Assembly (NCBI GenBank): GCA_044464175.1
Contig: JBIQLO010000047.1
Location: forward strand, 1-22,291
DNA length: 22,291 bases
Origin: JBIQLO01 sp044464175
GTDB taxonomy: Bacteria > Planctomycetota > Phycisphaerae > Tepidisphaerales > Tepidisphaeraceae
Direction: 5' to 3'
Position 1 is the first letter of the stretch. Each line of letters begins with the position of its first letter. Position numbers and translations under genes: made by a program. Positions 6,098-12,629 of this stretch are shown here, in pieces. The notes beneath the pieces were generated by a model. That model did not search any database and was not told the DNA's origin. It worked only from the letters and a program-made list of their open reading frames with translations.

Positions 6098-8020
6098 TTA
6101 CGAACTCGCTCGACGTTTCCACCTCCGCTTTATTTGAAATGCCAACCCGACGAGAAGGGTTATAGCGAGAGGGATGAGAATCAGCGGCCCGGCGACGAGC
6201 CGCATCCACCTTCCGCGCTTGGGGCGCATGGCTCGGGGGATGGGCAGGGCATGGCGCACGGACCAGCCTTGGCCGGTGTACTGTGCGCAGGAGGCCGCGG
6301 GCGAGGACTGGTCCCACAGCCAGAGGCGCAGGGCCGAGCGCCTCCGCTCGGCCATGAGGGCAAAGGCCTCATCGCCGGGGCGGACTTGGAACAGACGCGA
6401 GAAATTGGTGTTTAAGAGATTGGACGGCGGGGAAAATTCATATAGAAATCGCAGTTGATAGCCGATCCATTTTTCGAAGATGGACGGCAGGTCTTCCTTT
6501 TTCGCGGGCCCGGACAAGCCTTGGATGCGGGCAACGGAATGGATATAGAAAAAACGGTAGTGCTCGGACAGGGTGGGCAGGGAGTTTTGTGCCGCCTCAC
6601 GGTCGCCTGCAATGGGAAGCAAAAGGCGGAGTTGGTCGAACAGCACCGCATTTTCTGTGATTGTCTGCTCAGGGCCGGGGTCATCGCACACCATGTATGT
6701 CCCGCGCATGGTCTGCTCCTGCCCAAATCGGCGCAGCAGTTTCGCCGCTTCGTCTCGATTCAGACAGACAAACTTTTTCTCATGCAGTGTCCCGTCGATG
6801 CCGGACCGCCGCAGCCATCGGGCCAGCCGTGGCGCTTCCAGCGAGAATGTCTGTCCGGGCTTGGCGGCAGAGAGACGCCAGATGGCCATAGCGCCCTGGT
6901 GCTGCTCGGGGAACATCGCGTACAACGCCTCAAGGCCGGCTCCCGCCAGTTGGAAAAGGGCAAACTGCTCGCCGGAAATTACTTTCCAGCCGAACCGGCG
7001 ACGCAATGGACGCATCCAGCCGTTGGCGAATCGGCCGAGGAGAGAGAAGCCAATCCATGCAAATGGAAGGCAGAAAAACATCATAAGCCAGCTCCGGCCG
7101 TCCAGGTCCCAGCCTTTGACGCGCCCGATGCCCGGACGGTGGGGCAGATACTCCACGGTGACCCTGTCGCCGACGTGATGGGTTTGGGAAAACCGCGTGG
7201 GAACTTCGCTTCGCAGCCGATATTCACGCCCGGCCGCGCTGGTGTACTCAAGACGCAGATGGACGGATCGATCCCCCTGTTCGATCTTCACAATCCGCGC
7301 TTGGGCCGTGAAATGATTGTCGCGAAGGCGCAGATAGTTGATGTAATCATATCCACATGCCAGACCGCCCAGCACGCCTAAGAGGGTGAAGAGGATGCCG
7401 CCGTAGAGAGCGGGAAAATCGTAACGGCAATACCGCCACCGGGTGTGCGGCAGTGACGGTACGGGCGAGGCGGCGGAAGAATAGACCTGATCCAGCGGAT
7501 GCTCGGCCAAGGGAGTAAACCATTCCGGCAGGCGGGCGTGCAGGTCATCCTTAGGAATGAGTGACAAGGGGAGGGAGAGCGCGGAACCTTCCCGCGGGAT
7601 CAGTAACAGCTTTTCCGGCGGACGGGGGAACGGGCCGGGCGGCAGGGCGAAATCGCGGATATCGGTCCAATTCAGGGTGCGGCGTCTTCCCAGGGGAGTT
7701 CGGACAGAAACTCCCTGCGGCGAGAGCTTGTATTGCTTGAGGCCATTCCATAGGGACCGCAGGCCGGTCCCGAATGCATGTAAAATCCAGAGGACAGCCA
7801 GTGGTGCACAGAGGATGAGGAAGAACTGATTTCCCCGGGATTTGGAATCCGAAACATCGGTCGTTGTGATCCAGTAGTAAAACCAGCTTGACCCGGCGGC
7901 CGCCATGATCCAGAGCAGGCCGACAACCAATAACCGAAAGGGTGGATGGTACCTGGCAGAATAGGCCGTTGAAAATGCGGGAGTCGAGGGAAGGGGATGG
8001 GAGGAGCCGGTGAGCGCCAT
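6098..8020 (-). CDS. Multi-pass membrane protein with DUF3592-like domain
   Basis: This is 640 residues from the ATG at 8020. Predicted membrane segments lie near 28-50, 64-83, 202-224, 310-330 and the C-terminus (about 610-632). Residues about 97-155 (LSPQGVSVRTPLGRRRTLNW and what follows) resemble a bacterial PH-like domain. Residues about 230-308 (FTAQARIVKIEQGDRSVHLR, GDRVTVEYLPHRP) resemble DUF3592, a domain of unknown role that sits between two helices. The region from about 340 to 600 is soluble and unrecognised. The frame is open up to 8308, but the extra 96 residues are poor in membrane or domain features and run through the 29-residue peptide gene. No Shine-Dalgarno precedes 8020, while a promoter-like sequence ends about 14 bp upstream, suggesting a leaderless mRNA. 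Function unknown. Confidence 0.75.
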   Translation of the reverse strand: MALTGSSHPLPSTPAFSTAYSARYHPPFRLLVVGLLWIMAAAGSSWFYYWITTTDVSDSKSRGNQFFLILCAPLAVLWILHAFGTGLRSLWNGLKQYKLSPQGVSVRTPLGRRRTLNWTDIRDFALPPGPFPRPPEKLLLIPREGSALSLPLSLIPKDDLHARLPEWFTPLAEHPLDQVYSSAASPVPSLPHTRWRYCRYDFPALYGGILFTLLGVLGGLACGYDYINYLRLRDNHFTAQARIVKIEQGDRSVHLRLEYTSAAGREYRLRSEVPTRFSQTHHVGDRVTVEYLPHRPGIGRVKGWDLDGRSWLMMFFCLPFAWIGFSLLGRFANGWMRPLRRRFGWKVISGEQFALFQLAGAGLEALYAMFPEQHQGAMAIWRLSAAKPGQTFSLEAPRLARWLRRSGIDGTLHEKKFVCLNRDEAAKLLRRFGQEQTMRGTYMVCDDPGPEQTITENAVLFDQLRLLLPIAGDREAAQNSLPTLSEHYRFFYIHSVARIQGLSGPAKKEDLPSIFEKWIGYQLRFLYEFSPPSNLLNTNFSRLFQVRPGDEAFALMAERRRSALRLWLWDQSSPAASCAQYTGQGWSVRHALPIPRAMRPKRGRWMRLVAGPLILIPLAITLLVGLAFQIKRRWKRRASS

Positions 8021-8033
8021 GGGTCTGAGGGGA

Positions 8034-8062
8034 ATTGTGAGCCCATCAGCCGGAGTGGTCAA
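8034..8062 (-). promoter_or_regulatory. Promoter-like sequence for the DUF3592 membrane gene
   Basis: TTGACC (8062-8057), a 17-bp spacer and CACAAT (8039-8034) are read on the minus strand. The predicted transcription start is near 8027, about 7 nt before the ATG at 8020, which leaves no room for a ribosome-binding site. Confidence 0.45.
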
Positions 8063-8154
8063 TGTTTTTTGTGATGTTAACCGCGATATAGCCGAATGAG
8101 TTGGGGCTGGACGCGCGCGGAGCGCTGGGGGCCCGGCGGACGCCAGGAGAGAAC

Positions 8155-8244
8155 TCAGCACATGGCGATGAAGGTGGCCAGGGTGAGGATGGCGATACGG
8201 ACTTTCATGTCCCAGAAACGCGGATTGCTTAAAATGGTCCACAT
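8155..8244 (-). CDS. Small hydrophobic peptide, 29 residues
   Basis: A short open frame encodes MWTILSNPRFWDMKVRI followed by a hydrophobic tail (AILTLATFIAMC), so the C-terminal half (about 15-28) could be a single membrane helix. The ATG at 8244 is preceded by GGAG at 7-nt spacing, a better translation signal than that of either neighbour. It ends 134 bp before the start of the DUF3592 gene on the same strand and diverges from the AraC gene. The N-terminal WTILSNPRFWD is amphipathic-looking. I recognise no family; a small membrane regulator or toxin-like peptide is possible, but nothing beyond its form supports this. Confidence 0.5.
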   Translation of the reverse strand: MWTILSNPRFWDMKVRIAILTLATFIAMC

Positions 8245-8399
8245 GGTGTTGCTCCGTAAGTGCCCATAACAATCCGCGTGCCGCGGGTGGGGCGGGCCCC
8301 TCGGACAATACCCCTGTGGAACTTTAATGCCAAAATAAGCCGGTTGTGGGGACAGGGGGGGCGGGCCGGTTGCGCCGGGTGTGGCGTTTGGGCATCAAA

Positions 8400-8451
8400 A
8401 CCGGCCGAATTGGCCGGTGGAATGTTGCGTGGAGGCAACATCTTCGGCCGG
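8400..8451 (+). promoter_or_regulatory. Stacked, mutually exclusive inverted repeats upstream of araC-type gene
   Basis: Two adjacent perfect hairpins lie at 8400-8406/8412-8418 (ACCGGCC with GGCCGGT) and 8422-8428/8435-8441 (ATGTTGC with GCAACAT). The first arm can instead pair with 8443-8451: CCGGCCGAA (8401-8409) with TTCGGCCGG is a perfect 9 bp. The elements end 50 bp before the AraC-type start. They may be regulator-binding palindromes, or a leader with alternative folds if transcription starts upstream. Confidence 0.45.
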
Positions 8452-8466
8452 CGGGGATCGCGTCAT

Positions 8467-8495
8467 TTGGACGCGGCTCGATTCAATCGTATTGC
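8467..8495 (+). promoter_or_regulatory. Promoter-like sequence for the AraC-type gene
   Basis: TTGGAC (8467-8472), a 17-bp spacer and TATTGC (8490-8495) lie just before the ATG at 8502. If used, the mRNA would be nearly leaderless, in line with the absence of a Shine-Dalgarno. Confidence 0.35.
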
Positions 8496-8501
8496 AGCGA
8501 C

Positions 8502-9626
8502 ATGGCCAATAAACCAGTTGCAGTCGATGAAGGTCAACCGCGAGCCCGTTCCACCTGGCCGCCAGCGTTGGAGCGGATGCGCTCGGCGTTGCCGGACAGT
8601 CATGTGGCGGTGGTCAGCGCGCTGCCGTGTGGGGGGTTGCATGTGGTTCGATCCGCCAACCTGCCCCGGATGTTGCGGCGGGAATATGGACGGCGGCTGC
8701 ATGCCGGCGATCACGCCACCTGGCAGGCATTGCGGCAGGGGCGGGCGGTGGCCAGCGCCCGGGGCCGGGGCGGACTGGATCATGCGGCGGCCGCGCCGTT
8801 GGGATGTCCGGTGCTGGCGGGATATCCCGGGGCGCTGGTGGCATGGCGGGCCCGCGAGCCGTTTGGGCGGGAGGAGTTGGCGGCGCTGGACCGGTGTGCC
8901 GAAGCGCTGCGCAGACGGGGGAAGGGGCGTTTGGCAAAGCAGGCGGACGGTGGCCCGCGCCGGCACTATGTCTTTGACCGCCAGGGGACGCTGATCGACC
9001 TGTGGGCCGAGGGATGGGATGAGCTGGACGTGCGCGTGCTGAGGGGGATGGTGCAATGGACGCGGCGGTGGGTGCGGAGCGCTGAGCCCCAGACGCCCCA
9101 GCGCCTGCTGATGCAGGATGGGCAGGGGGAGCAGTGTGAGTTCCGGGTGATGCCGTATCGCGCTTACCCGGCGCTGGGGGAGGGGGCGTTCGTCTTTTTC
9201 CACCGGCAGCCCTCAGCGCGGGAGTGGGCGGCGGTGCGGGTTGAGCAGTTCGATGCCGATGCGGAACTGGCGCGGCTGATGCCGGCGGTGGCGTTTATCT
9301 GCCGGGAGTTTGCCGGAGGGATCACGCTGGAGCAAATCGCGCGGCAGGCGCATCTAAGCCCGTTTCACTTTCACCGGCGCTTTACCGAGACGCTGGGGGT
9401 CACCCCCAAGCAGTTTCTTCTGGACTGTCAGATTGACCGGGCCAAGGAGCGCCTGCGGGAGGGGCGGCGGGAGATGATGCGGATCGCGCGGGAGTGCGGC
9501 TTCAGCCACCAGAGCCATTTCACCAGCCGCTTCAAACAGGCGACGGGGCATACGCCGACGCGGTGGCGGAAGGCGCAAGCGACGAAGCGACGAACCGACG
9601 GAGCGACGAAAGGGAAAAGGGCATGA
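8502..9626 (+). CDS. AraC/XylS-family transcriptional regulator
   Basis: This is a 374-residue DNA-binding protein. The C-terminal 274-357 is a clear double helix-turn-helix domain: ITLEQIARQAHLSPFHFHRR FTETLGVTPKQFL, then IARECGFSHQSHFTSRFKQ and GHTPTRWRK. The N-terminal part (about 30-145) looks like a GAF-type sensor fold, and about 155-245 (HYVFDRQGTLIDLWAEGW onward) like a PAS-type module, both by inference only. The frame is open to 8346, but the extra 52 residues are Arg/Gly-rich and cover the inverted repeats, so the ATG at 8502 is preferred; it has no Shine-Dalgarno. The last 17 residues (KAQATKRRTDGATKGKRA region) are coded by GCGACGAA octamer repeats and are probably not functional. 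It may act on the divergent small peptide and membrane protein genes. Confidence 0.85.
   Translation: MANKPVAVDEGQPRARSTWPPALERMRSALPDSHVAVVSALPCGGLHVVRSANLPRMLRREYGRRLHAGDHATWQALRQGRAVASARGRGGLDHAAAAPLGCPVLAGYPGALVAWRAREPFGREELAALDRCAEALRRRGKGRLAKQADGGPRRHYVFDRQGTLIDLWAEGWDELDVRVLRGMVQWTRRWVRSAEPQTPQRLLMQDGQGEQCEFRVMPYRAYPALGEGAFVFFHRQPSAREWAAVRVEQFDADAELARLMPAVAFICREFAGGITLEQIARQAHLSPFHFHRRFTETLGVTPKQFLLDCQIDRAKERLREGRREMMRIARECGFSHQSHFTSRFKQATGHTPTRWRKAQATKRRTDGATKGKRA
9577..9593 (+). repeat. GCGACGAA-type octamer repeat, copy 2
   Basis: AAGCGACGAAGCGACGA is identical to 4229-4245 (opposite strand). It continues with degenerate octamers (CCGACGGA, GCGACGAA) to about 9610. Here it forms the 3' end of the AraC-type coding region. 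Confidence 0.65.
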
Positions 9627-9666
9627 TTCCTGCCCATCGCGCCTTTGGCGCTGCGTCGCTGTTTGC

Positions 9667-10053
9667 TTACGCCGCATCCATTCGGGCGGCGATGCTGGAG
9701 AGGAATTCGACGCCCGCCATGACACGGGTGGGGGACTGGTCGGTGGGGGGGCGAATCCAGACGATGCGGGCGGGGATCATCTGCCGCCGGTTGGCCAGGG
9801 CATGCCCGGCGCTGTCGAGCCCGACATGGACATTCAGCAGCCGTCCCGGGCGCAGGGCGGCCGACGGGGGCAACTCGATGCGCAGGCCGGTGGCGCTGAT
9901 GTCGCGGGTCTGCCCGCCGAAGTAGCGGGCCGTCACCGGCTCGAACACCTTGATCGGGCGGTCCTGGCGGATGCGCAGGCCCCGCCGACGCTCGGCCGGA
10001 TCGAATTCCTCACGCGCCTGCCGGCCGGTCGCCGGCTCCAACAACAGAGTCAT
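9667..10053 (-). CDS. PilZ-domain protein (cyclic di-GMP binding)
   Basis: This 128-residue protein is made up almost wholly of a PilZ domain, which binds the second messenger cyclic di-GMP. Both binding motifs are present: the RxxxR element in ERRRGLRIRQDRP (21-33, R23 and R27) and DISATG (51-56, the D/NxSxxG motif), followed by IELPPS and the closing strand AGVEFL. The start at 10053 has GGGAGG at 8-nt spacing. As a stand-alone domain it would act as an adaptor on a partner such as a motility, secretion or polysaccharide machine, but no partner is seen nearby. It meets the AraC-type gene tail to tail across 40 bp that contain a small GCGCC-TTT-GGCGC hairpin (9639-9651). The 159 bp upstream show no further gene. 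Confidence 0.9.
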   Translation of the reverse strand: MTLLLEPATGRQAREEFDPAERRRGLRIRQDRPIKVFEPVTARYFGGQTRDISATGLRIELPPSAALRPGRLLNVHVGLDSAGHALANRRQMIPARIVWIRPPTDQSPTRVMAGVEFLSSIAARMDAA

Positions 10054-10212
10054 GATGACTGCCTCCCATCAACATCCATGTATCCATAAAAGTTATCGGA
10101 ATGATGAGGGTGGAAGTTGGAGAAAATTTAAGAATTCTCCTTTTGAAGGGTTATCGGGATGCGCCGTTCCGCGGCTTTTGCGCGGATATCGGGCGCCAGT
10201 CGCCAGGCTCGC

Positions 10213-11265
10213 TCAAGCGTCGACGTCCAGTTGGTGGTAATCGCCGGCACAGGGCAGGCCGAATCGGTAATGCAGTTGGCGCTTCGCCGGCACGCCGATG
10301 AAGCTGCACTCGGTCCGGCCGGGATCGGTTTCCTGGCCGTGACGGCAGATGTTGACCTGTCCATGATGGCGCAGAAGCGATCTCATTGCCGCCAAGCCGC
10401 GATCGTCATCGCCGTCGAGCCGGGCATCGAGAAAAGCGGCACGGGCCAGGGCATTGCACTTGGCGTCCGGCGCGCGGGCGTCCATGTCCCGCAGCGTCGG
10501 GAGTTGGTATACGTTGACGCAATTCACCTGCCGCCGCCCGGCAAGAGGAGGACGGATTTGCGCCAGCGGACAGGGGATTTCCAGGCTGACGGCCGCGCCT
10601 TCGGCATCCACCGCCACCATGCTGAATCCCTTGCCCGTGGTGGGACGGGAAGTCACATGGTCGCAGAAGGCGCGCGTCGTCCGGCAGCGCAGCAGCCCCT
10701 CATAAATCCACAGCAGCACCGGAACAAATCGGTCACTGGACTGAAATCGGCTGCCGACCGAGGAGTGTCCCACCGCCAGCCCCGCGGCGTTGATCGCGTC
10801 GCCCCCGCTGATCAGGCCGCAATAAGAGGGGATCAAGGCCCCCAGCCCCCCCGTGCGGTGAACGCGGCGAATGACAAAGGGAATATCTCCCTCATTGACC
10901 GGGCGATCGTTGTTTTTGCCCCATAGCGGCCCGTCCGGCCCGCCGGCAAACGCCACGTTGGTGCAGGATTGAAACGGATCGAGCACGCTGGCACGCGGCG
11001 GGGCATTCAGATGAATCACCTCGTGCGCCGGCACGCCGGCGCCCTGGGCCAGTCCGTGCATTTCGTCCCAAACCTCGGGCAGCCCATCCCGGATCGTCTC
11101 GGCGATGACCGGCAGACGCGGATCGTCCGCCGAGAAAGGCCGCCGCGTCCGCATCCACTCGACCAGGGCGCGGATCTCATCCCGCAGGGCTTCACCGGTT
11201 TGTCTGCCGATTTCCCGTCCGCTGCCATGGACGTCGATCACGCGGGCTGTTCCATCATGGCTCAT
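10213..11265 (-). CDS. C45-family autoproteolytic acyltransferase/amidohydrolase
   Basis: This 350-residue protein belongs to the family of acyl-CoA:6-aminopenicillanic acid acyltransferase (peptidase family C45), N-terminal-nucleophile enzymes that cut themselves to expose a catalytic cysteine and then act on amide bonds. The nucleophile is probably C101 in FQSCTNVAFAGG, followed by LWGKNNDR (114-121), the family's conserved segment, and GLISGGDAINAAGLAVGHSS. The N-terminal part (GSGREIGRQTGEALRDEI) is the typical pro-segment. The residue before the Cys is Ser rather than the more usual Gly. The ATG at 11265 overlaps the stop of the upstream gene as ATGA, with GGGAG 7 nt before it, so the two are translationally coupled. 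In this setting it may remove acyl groups from an amino sugar, which is inference. Confidence 0.8.
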   Translation of the reverse strand: MSHDGTARVIDVHGSGREIGRQTGEALRDEIRALVEWMRTRRPFSADDPRLPVIAETIRDGLPEVWDEMHGLAQGAGVPAHEVIHLNAPPRASVLDPFQSCTNVAFAGGPDGPLWGKNNDRPVNEGDIPFVIRRVHRTGGLGALIPSYCGLISGGDAINAAGLAVGHSSVGSRFQSSDRFVPVLLWIYEGLLRCRTTRAFCDHVTSRPTTGKGFSMVAVDAEGAAVSLEIPCPLAQIRPPLAGRRQVNCVNVYQLPTLRDMDARAPDAKCNALARAAFLDARLDGDDDRGLAAMRSLLRHHGQVNICRHGQETDPGRTECSFIGVPAKRQLHYRFGLPCAGDYHQLDVDA

Positions 11266-12491
11266 GGCGCCACTCCCTTCTCTCCGATCGCCGCCGAATG
11301 GCGGAGGAGGTATTGCGCGGCCGCTTGAATAAGGAAAATCGTTCCCAAGTCTCGGATGTAGTAAGGGCTGCGGTCGGAGCCATCTGGTGGAAGCACCTTC
11401 TCCAGGATCGCACCTCGCAGGTTGGGATCGGCCGGATGGCGAAACTGCATCTTCATGCAATAGTCCAGCGCCAACTCCTGGTGAGGGCGGAAGGTTTCGA
11501 GCCCGCAGGCCTCATCCACCGCGCCCAAGATAATCGCAGCACAGGCCGAACCACTGGTGGCGTGGCCAAAACTGTCGGTGTTGAAATCAAGATATGTGTT
11601 GCGGAACATGCCTCCGTCACGGCGCATCGCCCTGACACACCACTGCGCCACCCGTACGGCGCAGTCGAGGTAGCGTCGCTCGCCGGACGCCCGCCAGGCG
11701 TCCAGCATCGGAAGGCCCCACCAATACGCCGCCCGGGGATGGAGATAGCCCGGAACCTCGCGGGAAGGCCCATATTTCACCCAGTTGCCCGATGGACGCT
11801 CGCATTTCAGCAGGTGATCCGCCACTTCAAAAAAAAATTCGCGGTACAGCGGATTGCCGGTGGCGGCATGCGCCTTGAGGAATATGGCGTCATCCAACAG
11901 CGGGCGGTCGGGGGGGCTGTCGGGGGATTTCGGTCCCCGTTTGATCCAATAGAAAGTCCGCTCCATCGGATGATAGACATCGTGGAACAATCCCGTGCCC
12001 CGTTCATAGGCCTTGCGCGCCACCCAATCCACCGCCGCCAGCGCCCAATCGCGGTATTGTTCATCCCCCGTGGCGTCGGCCAAAAGGAACAACCCGTCCA
12101 GAGCCTCGAGAATGGCGCTGGTGTTGGCGGCGTCAACATGGTCTTCGTAGGCGTGGATCAACCCAAAATCCGGATGATCCGCATCATCCTGGCGTTCAGC
12201 GCCCACAAAGTCGGCCGACCGCTTGGCCGCCTCGAGCAGCGATGGATCTTTCAACACCTGATGCGCCTGCACCAAGGCCTTGATCGCCTGTCCGGAATGC
12301 CATACGGGACAGAAGAACTGCCACTGCCGCTCGGCCACGCGGTATTCCCCGCGCATCGCCCCGTCCCAGTGTCGATGGTGAAGTCCTCGCGAATCATCCT
12401 TCGGACCCAATTCGCCCCGCACCTGCGCCACGCCCGTCAACCAGACGCAGGCGGCGCTCATGGCCTGGGAGAGTTGCGTGGGGTCCAGCAT
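11262..12491 (-). CDS. Six-hairpin (alpha/alpha)6-barrel glycosidase-like protein
   Basis: This 409-residue protein has no signal peptide. Its pattern of repeated paired helices (ALVQAHQVLKDPSLLEAAKR, ILEALDGLFLLADATGDEQY, LLDDAIFLKAHAATGNPLYR, PMLDAWRASGERRYLDCAVR) marks a six-hairpin glycosidase fold, as in GH88/GH105 unsaturated glycuronyl hydrolases, GH127-type enzymes or sugar epimerases. Acidic candidates for catalysis include D200-D201 and D107; an aromatic cluster AYWWGL (255-260) suits a sugar pocket. The exact family was not resolved. The ATG at 12491 is preceded by GGAGG at 6 nt. It is the first gene of a two-gene unit with the C45 protein and lies opposite the lacI gene, whose operators cover its promoter; cytosolic oligosaccharide breakdown is the likely role. 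Confidence 0.7.
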   Translation of the reverse strand: MLDPTQLSQAMSAACVWLTGVAQVRGELGPKDDSRGLHHRHWDGAMRGEYRVAERQWQFFCPVWHSGQAIKALVQAHQVLKDPSLLEAAKRSADFVGAERQDDADHPDFGLIHAYEDHVDAANTSAILEALDGLFLLADATGDEQYRDWALAAVDWVARKAYERGTGLFHDVYHPMERTFYWIKRGPKSPDSPPDRPLLDDAIFLKAHAATGNPLYREFFFEVADHLLKCERPSGNWVKYGPSREVPGYLHPRAAYWWGLPMLDAWRASGERRYLDCAVRVAQWCVRAMRRDGGMFRNTYLDFNTDSFGHATSGSACAAIILGAVDEACGLETFRPHQELALDYCMKMQFRHPADPNLRGAILEKVLPPDGSDRSPYYIRDLGTIFLIQAAAQYLLRHSAAIGEKGVAP

Positions 12492-12583
12492 GTGAGTCCT
12501 CCTTCGTTGGCGCTCTTTTCAGATCGGCAACGGCCACCACTCTATCGGCCCCCTTTGGGGCGGGTCAAGAAAATTACTTGACA

Positions 12584-12597
12584 TTAAAGCGATTTTA
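12584..12597. promoter_or_regulatory. LacI-type operator O1
   Basis: TTAAAGCGATTTTA is a near-palindrome with the central CG typical of LacI-family operators. It lies exactly 21 bp (two helix turns) from a second copy and overlaps the promoter region between the glycosidase operon and lacI. Confidence 0.6.
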
Positions 12598-12625
12598 TAT
12601 AAGGTTAAAGCGGTTTAAGAAACAA
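12596..12625 (-). promoter_or_regulatory. Promoter of the glycosidase-C45 operon
   Basis: On the minus strand TTGTTT (12625-12620), an 18-bp spacer and TATATA (12601-12596) form a promoter whose spacer holds one operator palindrome and whose start region holds the other. A second candidate, TTGACC (12568-12563) with TAGAGT (12544-12539), lies outside the operators. On the plus strand TTACTT (12574-12579), 16 bp and TATATA (12596-12601) could serve lacI. Confidence 0.45.
12605..12618. promoter_or_regulatory. LacI-type operator O2
   Basis: TTAAAGCGGTTTAA has perfect 5-bp outer arms (TTAAA/TTTAA) around a central CG. It sits in the spacer of the minus-strand promoter and 12 bp before the lacI start, so binding would block both directions. 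Confidence 0.65.
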
Positions 12626-12629
12626 CGTA

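Noticed and set aside
8260..8994. Plus-strand frame of 244 codons overlapping the AraC-type gene
   Set aside because: Trp/Arg/Gly-rich composition in the wrong frame; the AraC frame carries the helix-turn-helix domain.
10115..10150. Possible terminator GGAGAA...TTCTCC followed by TTTT on the plus strand
   Set aside because: The stem is only 6 bp and A/T-rich, and no plus-strand gene ends there.
11298..12581. Plus-strand frame of 427 codons opposite the glycosidase-like gene
   Set aside because: No domain features and composition of an antisense frame.
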